Below, piece after piece: positions 25,456 through 35,399 of a DNA stretch of 64,000 bases. The position numbers and the translations under genes are program-made. Below the pieces are notes generated by a model, which was not told the DNA's origin, searched no databases, and saw only the letters and a list, made by a program, of their open reading frames with translations. Every line of letters starts with the position of its first letter. Position 1 is the first letter of the stretch. Origin of the DNA: Burkholderiales bacterium (GTDB lineage Bacteria; Pseudomonadota; Gammaproteobacteria; Burkholderiales; Burkholderiaceae_D); contig JACOUL010000054.1 of NCBI GenBank assembly GCA_016177875.1, positions 1 to 64,000 of the forward strand, given 5' to 3'.

Positions 25456-28227
25456 ATGAATACGCGTTTTCGCTTCATGAGCTTAAAAACCCGCGTGCTA
25501 CTGGTTGTCTTGATTCTGTTGATCGCGGGCATTTGGGGTTTAGCTATCCGCGTCTCATCCGTGCTGCAAGCCGACATCGAAAAGATGGTGGCAGATCAAT
25601 TGTCGGCCACCGTCGGCTACATTGCTATCGATATGGACGCCAATTTGAAGTTGCGCGTCACAATACTCGATGAAATCGCTGCGCTGATAACACCGGCCAT
25701 GTTGAAGGATCCGGAGAGGATCCAATTTCTTCTCGAACAGCGTCACCCTTCTCCCTCGATCTTTCCCCATGGACTTGTCGTCTTTAATAAGGAAGGCGCC
25801 ATCCTGGGAAACTATTTACACGGAACAAAACGTTCAATCGGCGATATTGAGAGCGGGAAAAATATTCGTGCGGTTGTGAGCGGGGGCAAGCCATATTCCA
25901 TCGCCCCCTATATGAATCCGCAGACAAAGAAGCCGGCTATATCCATCACAGTCCCATTGCGCGACGCTGCGGATATTCCGGTAGGCGCACTCATGACATC
26001 GGTGTCTCCTTTGGACATTGATTTGTTCAATTTCCGCGACAGTCCATTACTCGGCAAGGTTGTGCGCATCGTGGTGATCTCGCCTAAGGCGCGTCAAGTG
26101 ATTTCCGCGTCGGACGCAGATCGCGTTTTCAAGCCGATGCCGCCTAAAGGCGAAAATCCCTTGCTTGACCGGCGCCTCGAACAAGGATTCGAGGGAATGG
26201 GAATCACCAAAACCTCCTATGGCGCCGATACATTGAGCGTCAACCGCAACCTAAGGATGACCGATTGGACCGTCATTGCAGGCGTCAGTACCGAGCATGC
26301 ATTCGGACCGATCAAGACGCTTCAGCGGCAGATTTATTTGACCGCAATCTTGATTTCGATTGCCGTCGCCTTGATGCTGCGCATGACTTTGATACGGCAA
26401 CTCGCACCACTAAAGGAAGCTGCCGACGCCATGCGCCGCATGGCTGAAGAGAAGCCGCATTCGTTGCAGCCGCTTCCCGTTCGAAGGGATGACGAGGTTG
26501 GTTTATTGGTGAGTAACTTTAATCGTCTCATGTTGGAACGAAACCGGCTCTATACTGAATTGCAGGAAAGCGCCCGCACGCTGCAGAAGGCCCAATCTGT
26601 GGCAAGCATCGGGAGCTGGAAACTGGATATCGCTCACAGCCGGCTGACTTGGTCGGAAGAAGCCTACAAAATTTTGGGTGTTCCGATGGACACGCCGCTT
26701 ACGGCGAAATTTTTTCTCCGGCGGGTGCTGCCCGAGGATCGAAAGGCGGTTATTCGCGCCTGGAAAAATGCATTAGAAGGAGAGTCGGTCGACATCGAAC
26801 ATCGCGTCAATACATCCGAAGACGTCAAATGGGCACGACAAAAATTAGAAATCATGTTTGACGATACGGGTAAGCCCATGACCGCCATCGGCACCGTACA
26901 AGAAATCACGCAAAGCAAGGTATCCGAGGCGCGTATCGAATTTCTGGCTTTTCACGATACGCTAACTAAACTGCCCAATCGTCTTTTGGCGAGAGATCGA
27001 ATGGAACTTGCCACGGCGTATGCCGACCGCTTGAGTGCTAAAGCGGCAGTGCTATTTATCGACCTCGATAAATTCAAGTCGATCAACGATTCGCTCGGGC
27101 ATCTGGCCGGTGACGCATTGCTCAAAGGCGTGGCGAGCCGCTTGCGCGAATGCGTGCGTGAAACGGAAACTATTTGCCGTCAGGGCGGGGACGAGTTTTT
27201 GATCATTCTTTCGGCAATGCATGACACCGACGCCATCTCAAAAATCGCCGATAAAATTCTGGAAAAAATGGCATCGCCGTTCAATATCGAAGGCCATCAG
27301 ATCTTCACGAGCCTGTCCATCGGCATTGCCGTCTATCCGGACGACGGTCGCGATTTTGAAACGCTGGTCAAGGCGGCCGATACGGCCATGTATCACTCCA
27401 AGGAAGCCGGCCGCAACACTTATCGGTTTTATACCGAACAAATGAATGTCGACACCACCTCTCATCTCAAAACAAGGAATGATTTGCGCCACGCCTTGGT
27501 GCATGGAGAATTTGTACTTCACTATCAGCCTCAGGTCGACATTAACAATGCCGAAACCATCGGCGTAGAGGCGCTGATCCGCTGGAATCACCCTGAACAC
27601 GGCCTCGTTTCTGCAAAGGACATCATTCCCGTTGCCGAAGACAGCGGGTTGATCATACCGATAGGTCAATGGGTGCTGAAGGAAGCATGCAAACAAGCGG
27701 TCGCCTGGCATGGAGCGGGATTGGCCGACATGGTGGTCACCGTCAATCTCTCGTCGGTGCAATTCAAACGAGGCGATCTAGAAAAAACCGTCATGTTCGC
27801 ACTATCCGAATCCGGCTTAGATCCCAAATACCTCGAGCTGGAATTAACCGAATCGATTTTGATTCAGGACAGCGAACATGCTTTGAGCCTGTTACAACGT
27901 CTAAAAGCGCTCGGTGTAAAGCTATCGATCGATGATTTCGGTACCGGATATTCGAGTTTGGCTTACTTAAAGCGATTTGACGTGGACAAACTCAAGATAG
28001 ACCAGTCGTTTATTCGGGATCTAGCCAGAAATACTGAAGATGAAGCGATCGTGCGCGCCATCATTCAAATGGCCCATAGTCTCAACCTTAAAACTATCGC
28101 AGAAGGCGTGGAGCAAGAACAGTCACTTAAAATACTCCGTGATCTACATTGCGATGAGGTGCAGGGAGCTTACTTCGGCATGCCGATGCCGACCGAAAAA
28201 ATCGTCAATTATTTCCAGCATGCGTAG
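25456..28227 (+). CDS. Membrane diguanylate cyclase/phosphodiesterase (sensor-HAMP-PAS-GGDEF-EAL)
   Basis: Protein of 923 aa that makes or breaks cyclic-di-GMP. A membrane segment near 13-32 is followed by a periplasmic dCache-like sensor (about 35-290), a second membrane segment (about 293-312), a HAMP-type region and a PAS/PAC (about 380-485). The GGDEF site is intact (577-581). The EAL site is intact (705-707), with DDFGTGYSSL, KIDQSFI and EGVE. No RxxD inhibitory site stands before GGDEF, so product inhibition is not expected. It is a single-gene unit ahead of a hairpin. Which activity dominates cannot be told. Confidence 0.93.
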   Translation: MNTRFRFMSLKTRVLLVVLILLIAGIWGLAIRVSSVLQADIEKMVADQLSATVGYIAIDMDANLKLRVTILDEIAALITPAMLKDPERIQFLLEQRHPSPSIFPHGLVVFNKEGAILGNYLHGTKRSIGDIESGKNIRAVVSGGKPYSIAPYMNPQTKKPAISITVPLRDAADIPVGALMTSVSPLDIDLFNFRDSPLLGKVVRIVVISPKARQVISASDADRVFKPMPPKGENPLLDRRLEQGFEGMGITKTSYGADTLSVNRNLRMTDWTVIAGVSTEHAFGPIKTLQRQIYLTAILISIAVALMLRMTLIRQLAPLKEAADAMRRMAEEKPHSLQPLPVRRDDEVGLLVSNFNRLMLERNRLYTELQESARTLQKAQSVASIGSWKLDIAHSRLTWSEEAYKILGVPMDTPLTAKFFLRRVLPEDRKAVIRAWKNALEGESVDIEHRVNTSEDVKWARQKLEIMFDDTGKPMTAIGTVQEITQSKVSEARIEFLAFHDTLTKLPNRLLARDRMELATAYADRLSAKAAVLFIDLDKFKSINDSLGHLAGDALLKGVASRLRECVRETETICRQGGDEFLIILSAMHDTDAISKIADKILEKMASPFNIEGHQIFTSLSIGIAVYPDDGRDFETLVKAADTAMYHSKEAGRNTYRFYTEQMNVDTTSHLKTRNDLRHALVHGEFVLHYQPQVDINNAETIGVEALIRWNHPEHGLVSAKDIIPVAEDSGLIIPIGQWVLKEACKQAVAWHGAGLADMVVTVNLSSVQFKRGDLEKTVMFALSESGLDPKYLELELTESILIQDSEHALSLLQRLKALGVKLSIDDFGTGYSSLAYLKRFDVDKLKIDQSFIRDLARNTEDEAIVRAIIQMAHSLNLKTIAEGVEQEQSLKILRDLHCDEVQGAYFGMPMPTEKIVNYFQHA

Positions 28228-28237
28228 CTTAAGAAGA

Positions 28238-28275
28238 AAGGCCGAGCAACGTTAACGCTACGCTGCATCGGCCTT
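28238..28275. terminator. Hairpin between converging genes
   Basis: AAGGCCGA (28238-28245) pairs with TCGGCCTT (28268-28275), with a long loop. It lies between the GGDEF/EAL gene and the convergent GRDP-like gene and may end transcription from both; there is no strong T run. Confidence 0.5.
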
Positions 28276-28297
28276 CCCTTACGTCTCTAATCTATCA

Positions 28298-28870
28298 CTA
28301 GGCCGCAGAGCTTAGCAAAGTCGGGCGTAATGCCGTATTCAGTATATTTGCACGCGACATACTGTTGCTTGGGCCATCAACCGTCGCCGCGCCGCAATAA
28401 CTCGCTGCAGTGGCCACGCCACAATAACTTACCGCGCTGGTCGCTCCACAATAACCGCTTGCCTGCGGCGACTGCTCGTCGCCGAACTCTTGACGGTAAA
28501 GTCGACTCATCGTTTCAGCGGCAGCGGCAAGATTCGCGACATCTTCGCCTCCCCTCATGCCGAAATATGGAAAGTGATGCAGAAAATAGCCGAAGACTTT
28601 ATTGCAGTCTTCCGCGTACTTGAGCGTGTCCAGGATATGTCCATGCCAAAACTTGTCCACATCCTTGCTCGGCGCAATGGATGCGTCCGGAAACTTAACC
28701 AGCAAAGTTAAAAAGCGTTTGTATTCAATTTCCATATAGTCTGCATATTCGCGCGACCAGCCCTGCCCTTCCTCGCTGTCCATCAATTTAAATTTGATGG
28801 GAGCAAGATCAAGCGCATGAATTTCAGCGATGATTTGATTGTGCGCTTTCTTCAGGCCATTCATTTCCAT
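28298..28870 (-). CDS. GRDP-like protein with three Tyr-Cys-Gly nonapeptide repeats
   Basis: Protein of 190 aa. Residues 1-130 match the bacterial glycine-rich-domain-like (GRDP/DUF1399-type) fold: DVDKFWHGHILDTLKY and the later YFGMRGGED are its marks. Residues 140-166 are three exact-period repeats of 9 residues, each starting Tyr-Cys-Gly, with Cys at 141, 150 and 159. The tail (167-190) is unrelated. The even cysteines in a small-residue context could be metal ligands, crosslinks, or the core of a modified peptide; no modifying enzyme is adjacent. There is no signal peptide. It faces the GGDEF/EAL gene tail-to-tail. Confidence 0.65.
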   Translation of the reverse strand: MEMNGLKKAHNQIIAEIHALDLAPIKFKLMDSEEGQGWSREYADYMEIEYKRFLTLLVKFPDASIAPSKDVDKFWHGHILDTLKYAEDCNKVFGYFLHHFPYFGMRGGEDVANLAAAAETMSRLYRQEFGDEQSPQASGYCGATSAVSYCGVATAASYCGAATVDGPSNSMSRANILNTALRPTLLSSAA

Positions 28871-29476
28871 GATTCGTTCCTTTGCGTAAAAACCGGATAT
28901 TTACCGCAAACAATGAAACTTGAAGCGGCATTGATTCAGATCGATTGCTTTCTATTTTAGTTTCGCCTAGATGCAAAATTTTCTGAAGATTTCATTTGCG
29001 CGCGGAACGGATTTTCCGCGATGAAAGGATTTACCGCAGTCGATTTATAGCGCTCTTTCTCCGCTTGTTTCCGACAGGACTCGCTTGGTGTTCTCTACGG
29101 CGGGAATGCGCGAAATCATGCTGATCTCAAGCGCTCGGGTCTAACATGAGCCGTAGTCTTTCGGCGATTGAGATAACTGCGCTTTGCGTTATCTTGATGA
29201 AGAATCGGATGGATCGGTATGAGGCGTATCTATCTTGAACTCGCAAAATCGCTTTTGCATCGCGCCTACGTCAATCGACGCTCTTCTCGTACGCTTTCAT
29301 TTACAAATATTGGTAGAACGCACTCTTTAAGATACTATTCTTAGTCATTCAATTGGAAAGACGGATATGGAAACGGAAAAGCATCGCCTGACCGACATAA
29401 TGAGCGCACTCGATATTTCGCCCGGTCAAACAGTTTCCTATGTCGAATAACCCGGTTTTCCTTCCTTAATCTTTGC
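28871..29476. other. 606-base intergenic stretch, mostly empty
   Basis: A/T-richer than its neighbours. I see no RNA gene or long frame. One small plus-strand frame, 29367-29450 (27 codons, METEKH...SYVE), has GGAAAG ahead of its ATG and could be a tiny or remnant gene. Another at 29146-29238 (30 codons) lacks a ribosome site. Promoters for the flanking genes presumably lie here, but none is clear. Confidence 0.4.
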
Positions 29477-30151
29477 ATGAAAACCGACTTCGCCGACATC
29501 ATTCATTTGCTGCACGAGACATCGTACGGCGTATTGGCAACCCACTCCGCGCAACTTACCGGCTACCCATTTGCCACACTCCTGCCTTACGTGGCGGATG
29601 AACACCACCGGCCGGTATGGTTGATGAGCGCTTTGGCTGAACACGCTAAGAACGTTCTCGCCGATTCGCGTGCCAGTTTTTTGGTCGCGAGCTCAGGCGG
29701 CAGTTCGGTATTAGCGGAATTCCGTATCACACTGGTTGGCGATGTCGAGCGCGTCGACCCCTCCAAGGATTTGGTGGCGCGTTATCTGCGCTATGAGCCG
29801 CATGCCCAGCAATATTTGGATCTCGGCGATTTTTCCTTCTTCCGCCTTCTGCCGAAGCAAGCGCGTTTCGTCGCCGGCTTTGGCGAGATGGGCTGGATCG
29901 AAGAAACGGAATGGTCGCAAGCAGAAATTTTGTCCTTGGCCGACGAAACGGCGCTGTACCAAGACAGTCTCGCGTATCAATCGGCCGGCCTGCGCCTGCT
30001 GGGCATCGACTGCTACGGCGTCGACATCGAGCGCGAGGGAAAACGCGAGCGGCAGCGCTTTCCTAAGCCACTGACTTCATCTGAAAAAATTGGCGAGAGC
30101 GTCAAGCGCTTGCTTGCCGCATTCGGTTCAACCTCGTTAAGGCTGTTTTAA
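29477..30151 (+). CDS. HugZ-like FMN-binding split-barrel protein (PNPOx fold)
   Basis: Protein of 224 aa. The N-terminal PNPOx-like barrel (about 5-145) has GVLATHSAQLTGYPFATLLPYV and an LVGDVERV strand; a DUF2470-type C-terminal part follows (IDCYGVDIEREGKRERQRFPKPL). In this family HugZ of Helicobacter and Campylobacter opens haem to release iron; other members bind flavin. The haem role is inferred only from family resemblance; no haem-uptake genes are nearby. Its last 15 bases overlap the convergent galE gene. Confidence 0.78.
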   Translation: MKTDFADIIHLLHETSYGVLATHSAQLTGYPFATLLPYVADEHHRPVWLMSALAEHAKNVLADSRASFLVASSGGSSVLAEFRITLVGDVERVDPSKDLVARYLRYEPHAQQYLDLGDFSFFRLLPKQARFVAGFGEMGWIEETEWSQAEILSLADETALYQDSLAYQSAGLRLLGIDCYGVDIEREGKRERQRFPKPLTSSEKIGESVKRLLAAFGSTSLRLF

Positions 30152-31192
30152 GGCCTGCCACTCTCCGGCGAAGCCGTTCGGGTTCATACTTTGCCAGCGC
30201 CATGAATCGGCACACATGACATTCATGTCATATGTGGCGCGCCAGCCGAGAAGTTTTTCGGCAAGCGTAGGGTCGGCATAGCAGGCCGCAATATCGCCCG
30301 GCCGGCGCGCCGCAATTTCATGGGAAATAGGTCGACCGCACGCCTTCTCATACGCGCGCACGACTTCGAGCACGCTATAGCCGCGACCGGCCCCGAGATT
30401 AACGGTGAAGGATTTCCGCTGATCGAACAAGTATGCGAGGGCCGCAATATGGCCTCGCGCCAAGTCGGTCACATGAATATAGTCGCGAACGCCGGTGCCG
30501 TCGGGAGTGGGATAATCATTGCCGTATACATGAAGCTTGGCCAATTTACCGATCGCGACTTGTGCAACATACGGCATCAGATTGTTGGGAATGCCATTCG
30601 GATCTTCCCCCAGCAAGCCGCTGGCATGCGCGCCGACGGGGTTGAAATAGCGCAGATATCCGATCTGCCAGCTGCTGTCGGACACTTCGAGATCGCGCAA
30701 AATCTGCTCGCTCATTAATTTCGTTTGGCCATACGGATTAGTCGCCGCCAGCGGAAAATTTTCCGTGATCGGAACGGAGTGCGGATTGCCGTAAACCGTC
30801 GCGGACGAACTAAACACCAAGGTTTTGACCCCCTTTGACGCCATGACTTCAGAAAGCGTCAGCAGGCCCACTACATTATTGCGGTAATACACATGCGGCT
30901 GCCGCACCGATTCACCGACCGCTTTGAGCGCCGCAAAATGAATCGCCGCTTGAATATCGTGGCGATCAATGATTTCCGCTATCAGGCCGGCATCGCGAAC
31001 GTCGCCTTCGATGAATACCGGCTTATTTTTTGTGATGTACGCAATGCGTTCTAAGACTTTCGGCGAACTATTGCAAAAATTATCGAGGCCGACGACGTGG
31101 TACCCGGCCTCAACTAATTCACACCACGTGTGAGACGCAATATAACCGGTTGCCCCGGTCAGCAATACAGTCTTGGGTGAAAGCAAGCTCAT
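30137..31192 (-). CDS. galE: UDP-glucose 4-epimerase
   Basis: NAD-dependent enzyme of 351 aa that interconverts UDP-glucose and UDP-galactose for cell-surface sugars. The Rossmann motif is LTGATGYIASH (the third Gly of the usual TGxxGYIGSH is Ala). The catalytic set is SSSATVYG and Tyr-x3-Lys in NPYGQTKLMSE; GDNVRD-like GDVRDAG and NLGAGRGYSV are also family marks. It is a single gene on the minus strand, overlapping the convergent HugZ-like gene at its 3' end. Confidence 0.93.
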   Translation of the reverse strand: MSLLSPKTVLLTGATGYIASHTWCELVEAGYHVVGLDNFCNSSPKVLERIAYITKNKPVFIEGDVRDAGLIAEIIDRHDIQAAIHFAALKAVGESVRQPHVYYRNNVVGLLTLSEVMASKGVKTLVFSSSATVYGNPHSVPITENFPLAATNPYGQTKLMSEQILRDLEVSDSSWQIGYLRYFNPVGAHASGLLGEDPNGIPNNLMPYVAQVAIGKLAKLHVYGNDYPTPDGTGVRDYIHVTDLARGHIAALAYLFDQRKSFTVNLGAGRGYSVLEVVRAYEKACGRPISHEIAARRPGDIAACYADPTLAEKLLGWRATYDMNVMCADSWRWQSMNPNGFAGEWQALKQP

Positions 31193-31317
31193 GTTTATTG
31201 CACGCGTGCAGTTCGTGAATGAAAAAAAGCCAATCCATTTTACGATAGTCCAACGCCGATTCTTGCGCCTTTATCTCACATAGCGCATTTGCGTCAAATG
31301 AAATTCCAGCAGATTTT

Positions 31318-32364
31318 CTAAGCAGTACGCAAGGCAACCGCCGCCTCGCGAATGGCGCTTTCCGTGTCTTCCCAGCCGATGCAAGCATCGGTTACCGACT
31401 GTCCATAGACCAGCGCCGATAAATCCGGCTGAATTTTCTGTGCCCCTTCCACAATGTTGGACTCGATCATCATGCCGACCAGGCTCTGATTGCCCTCGCG
31501 AATTTGACGCACGACTTCGTGCAGCACGCCGACTTGGCGCTTGTGGTCTTTGTTGGAATTGCCGTGGCTGCAGTCGACGACGATGGAGGCCGGCAATCCT
31601 GCTTTCCGCAGCAAGATCTCGGCCTGGGCAACCGAGTCGGCACCATAGTTAGGCGCTTGACCGCCACGTAAGATCAAGTGGCCATGCAAATTGCCTGCAG
31701 TGCGGATAACCGAGGTATGACCTTCAACATCGATGCCTAAAAAAGCATGCGGTGCGCGCGCCGACTGCATGGCATTAATAGCGACCGTTAGACTGCCGTC
31801 GGTACCGTTCTTTAAACCTACCGGCGTCGAAAGTCCGCTCGCCATTTCACGATGCGTTTGCGATTCGGTCGTGCGCGCGCCGATGGCGTTCCAACTGACC
31901 AAATCCCCTAAATATTGGGGCATCAAGGGATCGAGCGCTTCGGTGCCGATCGGCAAGCCCAAATCGCTGATGTCGCGCAAGAGCGTACGGGCGATCCTTA
32001 TACCCTTGACCATATTGAAGGAATCGTCCCGGTCGGGATCATTGATGAGTCCTTTCCACCCGACCGTCGTACGCGGCTTTTCAAAATATACGCGCATGAC
32101 CAGCACCAGCACATCGGCGACTTCCGCCGCCAATGGCTTAAGCCGGTTGGCATAATCGAGCGCGGCGTCCGGATCATGAATCGAACATGGTCCGACAACG
32201 ATGAAGCGCCTGGGGTCCTTCCTATCCAGGATATCTTCCAGCGTCGCGCGGCCGTTCAGTACCGTCGCTAAAGATCTTTTGGTATGCGGAATCTCTCGAT
32301 GGATCGCCGATGGCGGCGGCAGGTTTTCTTGGGCGAGGATGCGGGCATTAATCAGGGCGGTCAT
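31318..32364 (-). CDS. 3-deoxy-7-phosphoheptulonate (DAHP) synthase, class I
   Basis: First enzyme of the shikimate pathway, 348 aa, joining PEP and erythrose-4-phosphate. Marks are GPCSIHDPDAALDYA, MRVYFEKPRTTVGWKGLINDP, TPVGLKNGTDG, and VVDCSHGNSNK with the metal-site His. Length and motifs fit the AroF/G/H group. Which amino acid inhibits it cannot be told reliably. It is divergent from the Nramp-like gene. Confidence 0.93.
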   Translation of the reverse strand: MTALINARILAQENLPPPSAIHREIPHTKRSLATVLNGRATLEDILDRKDPRRFIVVGPCSIHDPDAALDYANRLKPLAAEVADVLVLVMRVYFEKPRTTVGWKGLINDPDRDDSFNMVKGIRIARTLLRDISDLGLPIGTEALDPLMPQYLGDLVSWNAIGARTTESQTHREMASGLSTPVGLKNGTDGSLTVAINAMQSARAPHAFLGIDVEGHTSVIRTAGNLHGHLILRGGQAPNYGADSVAQAEILLRKAGLPASIVVDCSHGNSNKDHKRQVGVLHEVVRQIREGNQSLVGMMIESNIVEGAQKIQPDLSALVYGQSVTDACIGWEDTESAIREAAVALRTA

Positions 32365-32467
32365 AAAAGCCGTTCAATGGGAAATGAGTGTGTACTGTTT
32401 TAGTGTATCAGCAAGCCTGTTATCCTTGGAAAGCGATACTGATAAGAATAGGAATCAAATCAAGCAA

Positions 32468-33775
32468 GTGCGGACCGTGGAAGAAATAAGCACTCTCGAG
32501 TCAAGCAATAAAAAGCGGTCCTGGCTTTCAAAGCTCGGGCCGGGCTTGGTTACGGGCGCTGCCGACGACGATCCGAGCGGCATCGCGACCTACAGCCAAG
32601 CCGGCGCCCAGTTCGGCTACAACATCCTGTGGTCGATGTTCCTAACTTACCCCTTCATGGCGGCTATTCAGATCATCTGTGCCCGCATCGGACGTATCAG
32701 CGGGCATGGTTTGGCAACCAATATGCGCCGGCACTATCCGCGAGCGCTCTTATATTTTATGGTCACGCTGTTATTGGTGGCCAATACCATCAATATCGCT
32801 GCCGACCTTTCCGCTATGGGCGACGCGCTCAAGTTATTGATCGGCGGCTCGGCGCACTGGTATGCGGCAGGATTCGGCGTAGTCTCCCTGCTGCTTCAGG
32901 TGTTCATTCCCTACACGCGCTATGTTCACATTCTCAAATGGCTGACGCTCGCTTTGCTTACCTACGTCGCGACTATTTTCACCGTGCACATTCCCTGGAG
33001 CGAAGTTGCGTCCGCGCTTGTGTTTCCGCAATTGACTTGGGACAGAAAATATTTGACGACGCTGGTTGCCGTGCTCGGCACGACCATCAGCCCTTATCTA
33101 TTCTTTTGGCAGGCGTCTGCGGAAGTAGAGCATTTGCATGCCGATCCGCTTGCCGAACCGATCAAGCACGCGCCTGAACAGGCACGCGATGAGCTAAAAA
33201 GGATACAGCTGGACACTTATATCGGTATGGGATTTTCCAACCTGGTCGCCTTCTTCATCATGTTAACGACGGCGGTTACACTGCATGCGCATGGCATTTT
33301 TTCGATCGACAGCTCGGCGCAAGCGGCACAAGCGCTGCGCCCCATCGCAGGCGACTTTGCCTTTGTCTTATTTAGCATCGGCATCATCGGCACCGGAATG
33401 CTGGCGCTTCCCATTCTTGCCGGCTCCGCGGCCTACGCTATGGCGGGCACCTTTAGATGGCGCAGCAGTTTGGAATTGGAACCGCTCATGGCCAAGGAAT
33501 TTTACGGCATTATCGCGTTCGCGACCTTAGGCGGCGTAGCGATCGGCTTTACTTCCATTGATCCCATCAAATCCCTATATTGGAGCGCCGTCATCAACGG
33601 CATTGCCAGCGTTCCCATACTCGTCGTTACCATGCTCATGGCTACTAACGTAAAAGTGATGGGGCGCTACATTGTTACGCGTTGGCTCAAATGGTTGGGG
33701 TGGGTAACTGCAGGCTTAATGGGAGCAGCGGTACTGGCCATGCTCTACTTCATGTTTACCGGAGCGCCGGCATAA
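32468..33775 (+). CDS. Nramp-family (SLC11-like) metal transporter, divergent type
   Basis: About 11 membrane segments; 435 aa from the GTG at 32468. The frame is open to 32201, and an ATG at 32384 is an alternative, but upstream residues overlap the aroG promoter and look non-coding; the start is uncertain. The first-helix metal motif DPGN is instead DPSG (AADDDPSGIATYSQAG), and the sixth-helix MPH motif is instead TISPYLFFWQASAEVEH. Thus both metal-binding segments differ from MntH, so the substrate (perhaps not Mn2+) is open. No metal regulator gene or site is seen beside it. Confidence 0.75.
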   Translation: MRTVEEISTLESSNKKRSWLSKLGPGLVTGAADDDPSGIATYSQAGAQFGYNILWSMFLTYPFMAAIQIICARIGRISGHGLATNMRRHYPRALLYFMVTLLLVANTINIAADLSAMGDALKLLIGGSAHWYAAGFGVVSLLLQVFIPYTRYVHILKWLTLALLTYVATIFTVHIPWSEVASALVFPQLTWDRKYLTTLVAVLGTTISPYLFFWQASAEVEHLHADPLAEPIKHAPEQARDELKRIQLDTYIGMGFSNLVAFFIMLTTAVTLHAHGIFSIDSSAQAAQALRPIAGDFAFVLFSIGIIGTGMLALPILAGSAAYAMAGTFRWRSSLELEPLMAKEFYGIIAFATLGGVAIGFTSIDPIKSLYWSAVINGIASVPILVVTMLMATNVKVMGRYIVTRWLKWLGWVTAGLMGAAVLAMLYFMFTGAPA

Positions 33776-33815
33776 CGCAATGATGAATTCTGAGCATTGC
33801 CATGGATTCAATGAA

Positions 33816-35399
33816 TTAAACCTGCTCAGTCATGTCGACTACCGTGGCAATGAAGGTATCCATCGAAAATGGCTTGATCAAGAGCTGCATGCCCGGTGGC
33901 AGCGCTTCTTGCCCGATCACCGACTGTTCCGCATAACCGGTAACGAATAGCACTTTCAATTCAGGGTAGGCTTGACGAGCCCGAGTCGCCAATTGGCGGC
34001 CATTGATTCCCGCCGGCAGTGCGATATCCGTTACCAGCAAATCGATATCCGAATTGCCTTCAAATACGCGTAATGCCTCATGCGCATCCGAAGCAACCAA
34101 GACGTCGTATCCAAGATGCTGCAACACTTCGCATAGAGTTGACCGAACGGTGCGTTCGTCATCCACAACCAATACTGTCGAATGCTTCTTCGCCTTGATC
34201 GGCGACAGCTTCGAGACCTGATCCGCGCTGGGAGCGGCACTTTCCGAAATATACTTCGGGAAATAAAGGTGAACTACGGTTCCCTCGCCGACTTCGGATT
34301 CGATGGTGATGTAGCCGCCGGATTGATTCATGAAACCATGAACCATCGATAGTCCAAGTCCGGTGCCTTCACCGAGCGGCTTGGTCGTAAAGAACGGCTC
34401 AAAGGCTTGCGCCATCACCTCCGCCGTCATGCCGACTCCGGAATCGCACACGCTCAACCGGACATACTCTCCCGGCGGCATACTTCCGTCCGGCTTAGAG
34501 CCGTTCTCATGCTGTAAAAAGTTGGAAGCGCGTATCGTGACCTTGCCGCCGTCCGGCATAGCGTCGCGCGCATTGATGACAAGATTCAGTAAAGCACTCT
34601 CGAGTTGATTCTGGTCGCATAGCGCCCACCAGACGGATTGCGGCATTTCCGCTTCAACCGTAATGTCAGGCCCCACGGTACGACGGAATAAATCCATCAA
34701 TGAATGTACCAGCCAGGTAGCATCCACCGGCTTCGGCAATAAAGTTTGGCGACGCGCGAACGCCAATAAACGGTGCGTCAATGTCGCGGAACGCTTGGTG
34801 GCGGAAATAGCGGCGTCGAGATGATGCCCAAGCTCAGAGGTGCGGCCAAGCGCAATGCGTAGGCGCATCATGTCGAGGTGGCCGATAATTCCCTGCAATA
34901 AGTTGCTGAAGTCGTGTGCGATTCCGCCGGTGAGTTTGCCGATGGCTTCCATTTTTTGCGACTGCGCTAAAGCTGCCTGCGTTTTTTGCAGCAGCTCTTC
35001 CGCGTTGTGCTTTTCCGTAACGTCGCGCGTGATTTTCGCGAATCCAATGACGTTACCGGCTTCGTCCTTTACAGGATCGATCACCACGTGTGCCCAAAAA
35101 CAGGAGCCGTCCTTGCGGACGCGCCAAGCTTCCGCCTCGAATTTTCCTTGCGTTGCGGCTGTTTGCAAGGCCACTGCGGGCTTGCCCGCGATTCGATCTT
35201 CCTCGGTATAGAAGCAACTGAAATGTTGACCGATAATTTCTTCTGCCCTGTATCCCTTGAAATGCTCGGCCCCAGGATTCCAGGTGGCGACCATGCCTTC
35301 CTTGGTCAGCATATAAATGGCGTAGTCTTTAATGCTTTCCACGATCAGCTGATAACGCCGCTCTAATTCAATTCGCGGCGATTCCGGTTGGGAATTCAT
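33816..35399 (-). CDS. PAS hybrid histidine kinase with a C-terminal receiver
   Basis: Soluble protein of 527 aa. The PAS/PAC is at about 12-135 (WNPGAEHFKGYRAEEIIG; GFAKITRDVTEK). HisKA has its His in TGGIAHDFSNLLQ (about 163). The ATPase has NLVINARDAMP, SVCDSGVGM, EPFFTTKPLGEGTGLGLS. The receiver (about 400-520) has VVDDER, phospho-acceptor Asp in LVTDIALP, and LIKPFS. Such hybrids pass phosphate to an Hpt protein or reuse the receiver as feedback; no Hpt gene is nearby. Single gene. Confidence 0.93.
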   Translation of the reverse strand: MNSQPESPRIELERRYQLIVESIKDYAIYMLTKEGMVATWNPGAEHFKGYRAEEIIGQHFSCFYTEEDRIAGKPAVALQTAATQGKFEAEAWRVRKDGSCFWAHVVIDPVKDEAGNVIGFAKITRDVTEKHNAEELLQKTQAALAQSQKMEAIGKLTGGIAHDFSNLLQGIIGHLDMMRLRIALGRTSELGHHLDAAISATKRSATLTHRLLAFARRQTLLPKPVDATWLVHSLMDLFRRTVGPDITVEAEMPQSVWWALCDQNQLESALLNLVINARDAMPDGGKVTIRASNFLQHENGSKPDGSMPPGEYVRLSVCDSGVGMTAEVMAQAFEPFFTTKPLGEGTGLGLSMVHGFMNQSGGYITIESEVGEGTVVHLYFPKYISESAAPSADQVSKLSPIKAKKHSTVLVVDDERTVRSTLCEVLQHLGYDVLVASDAHEALRVFEGNSDIDLLVTDIALPAGINGRQLATRARQAYPELKVLFVTGYAEQSVIGQEALPPGMQLLIKPFSMDTFIATVVDMTEQV

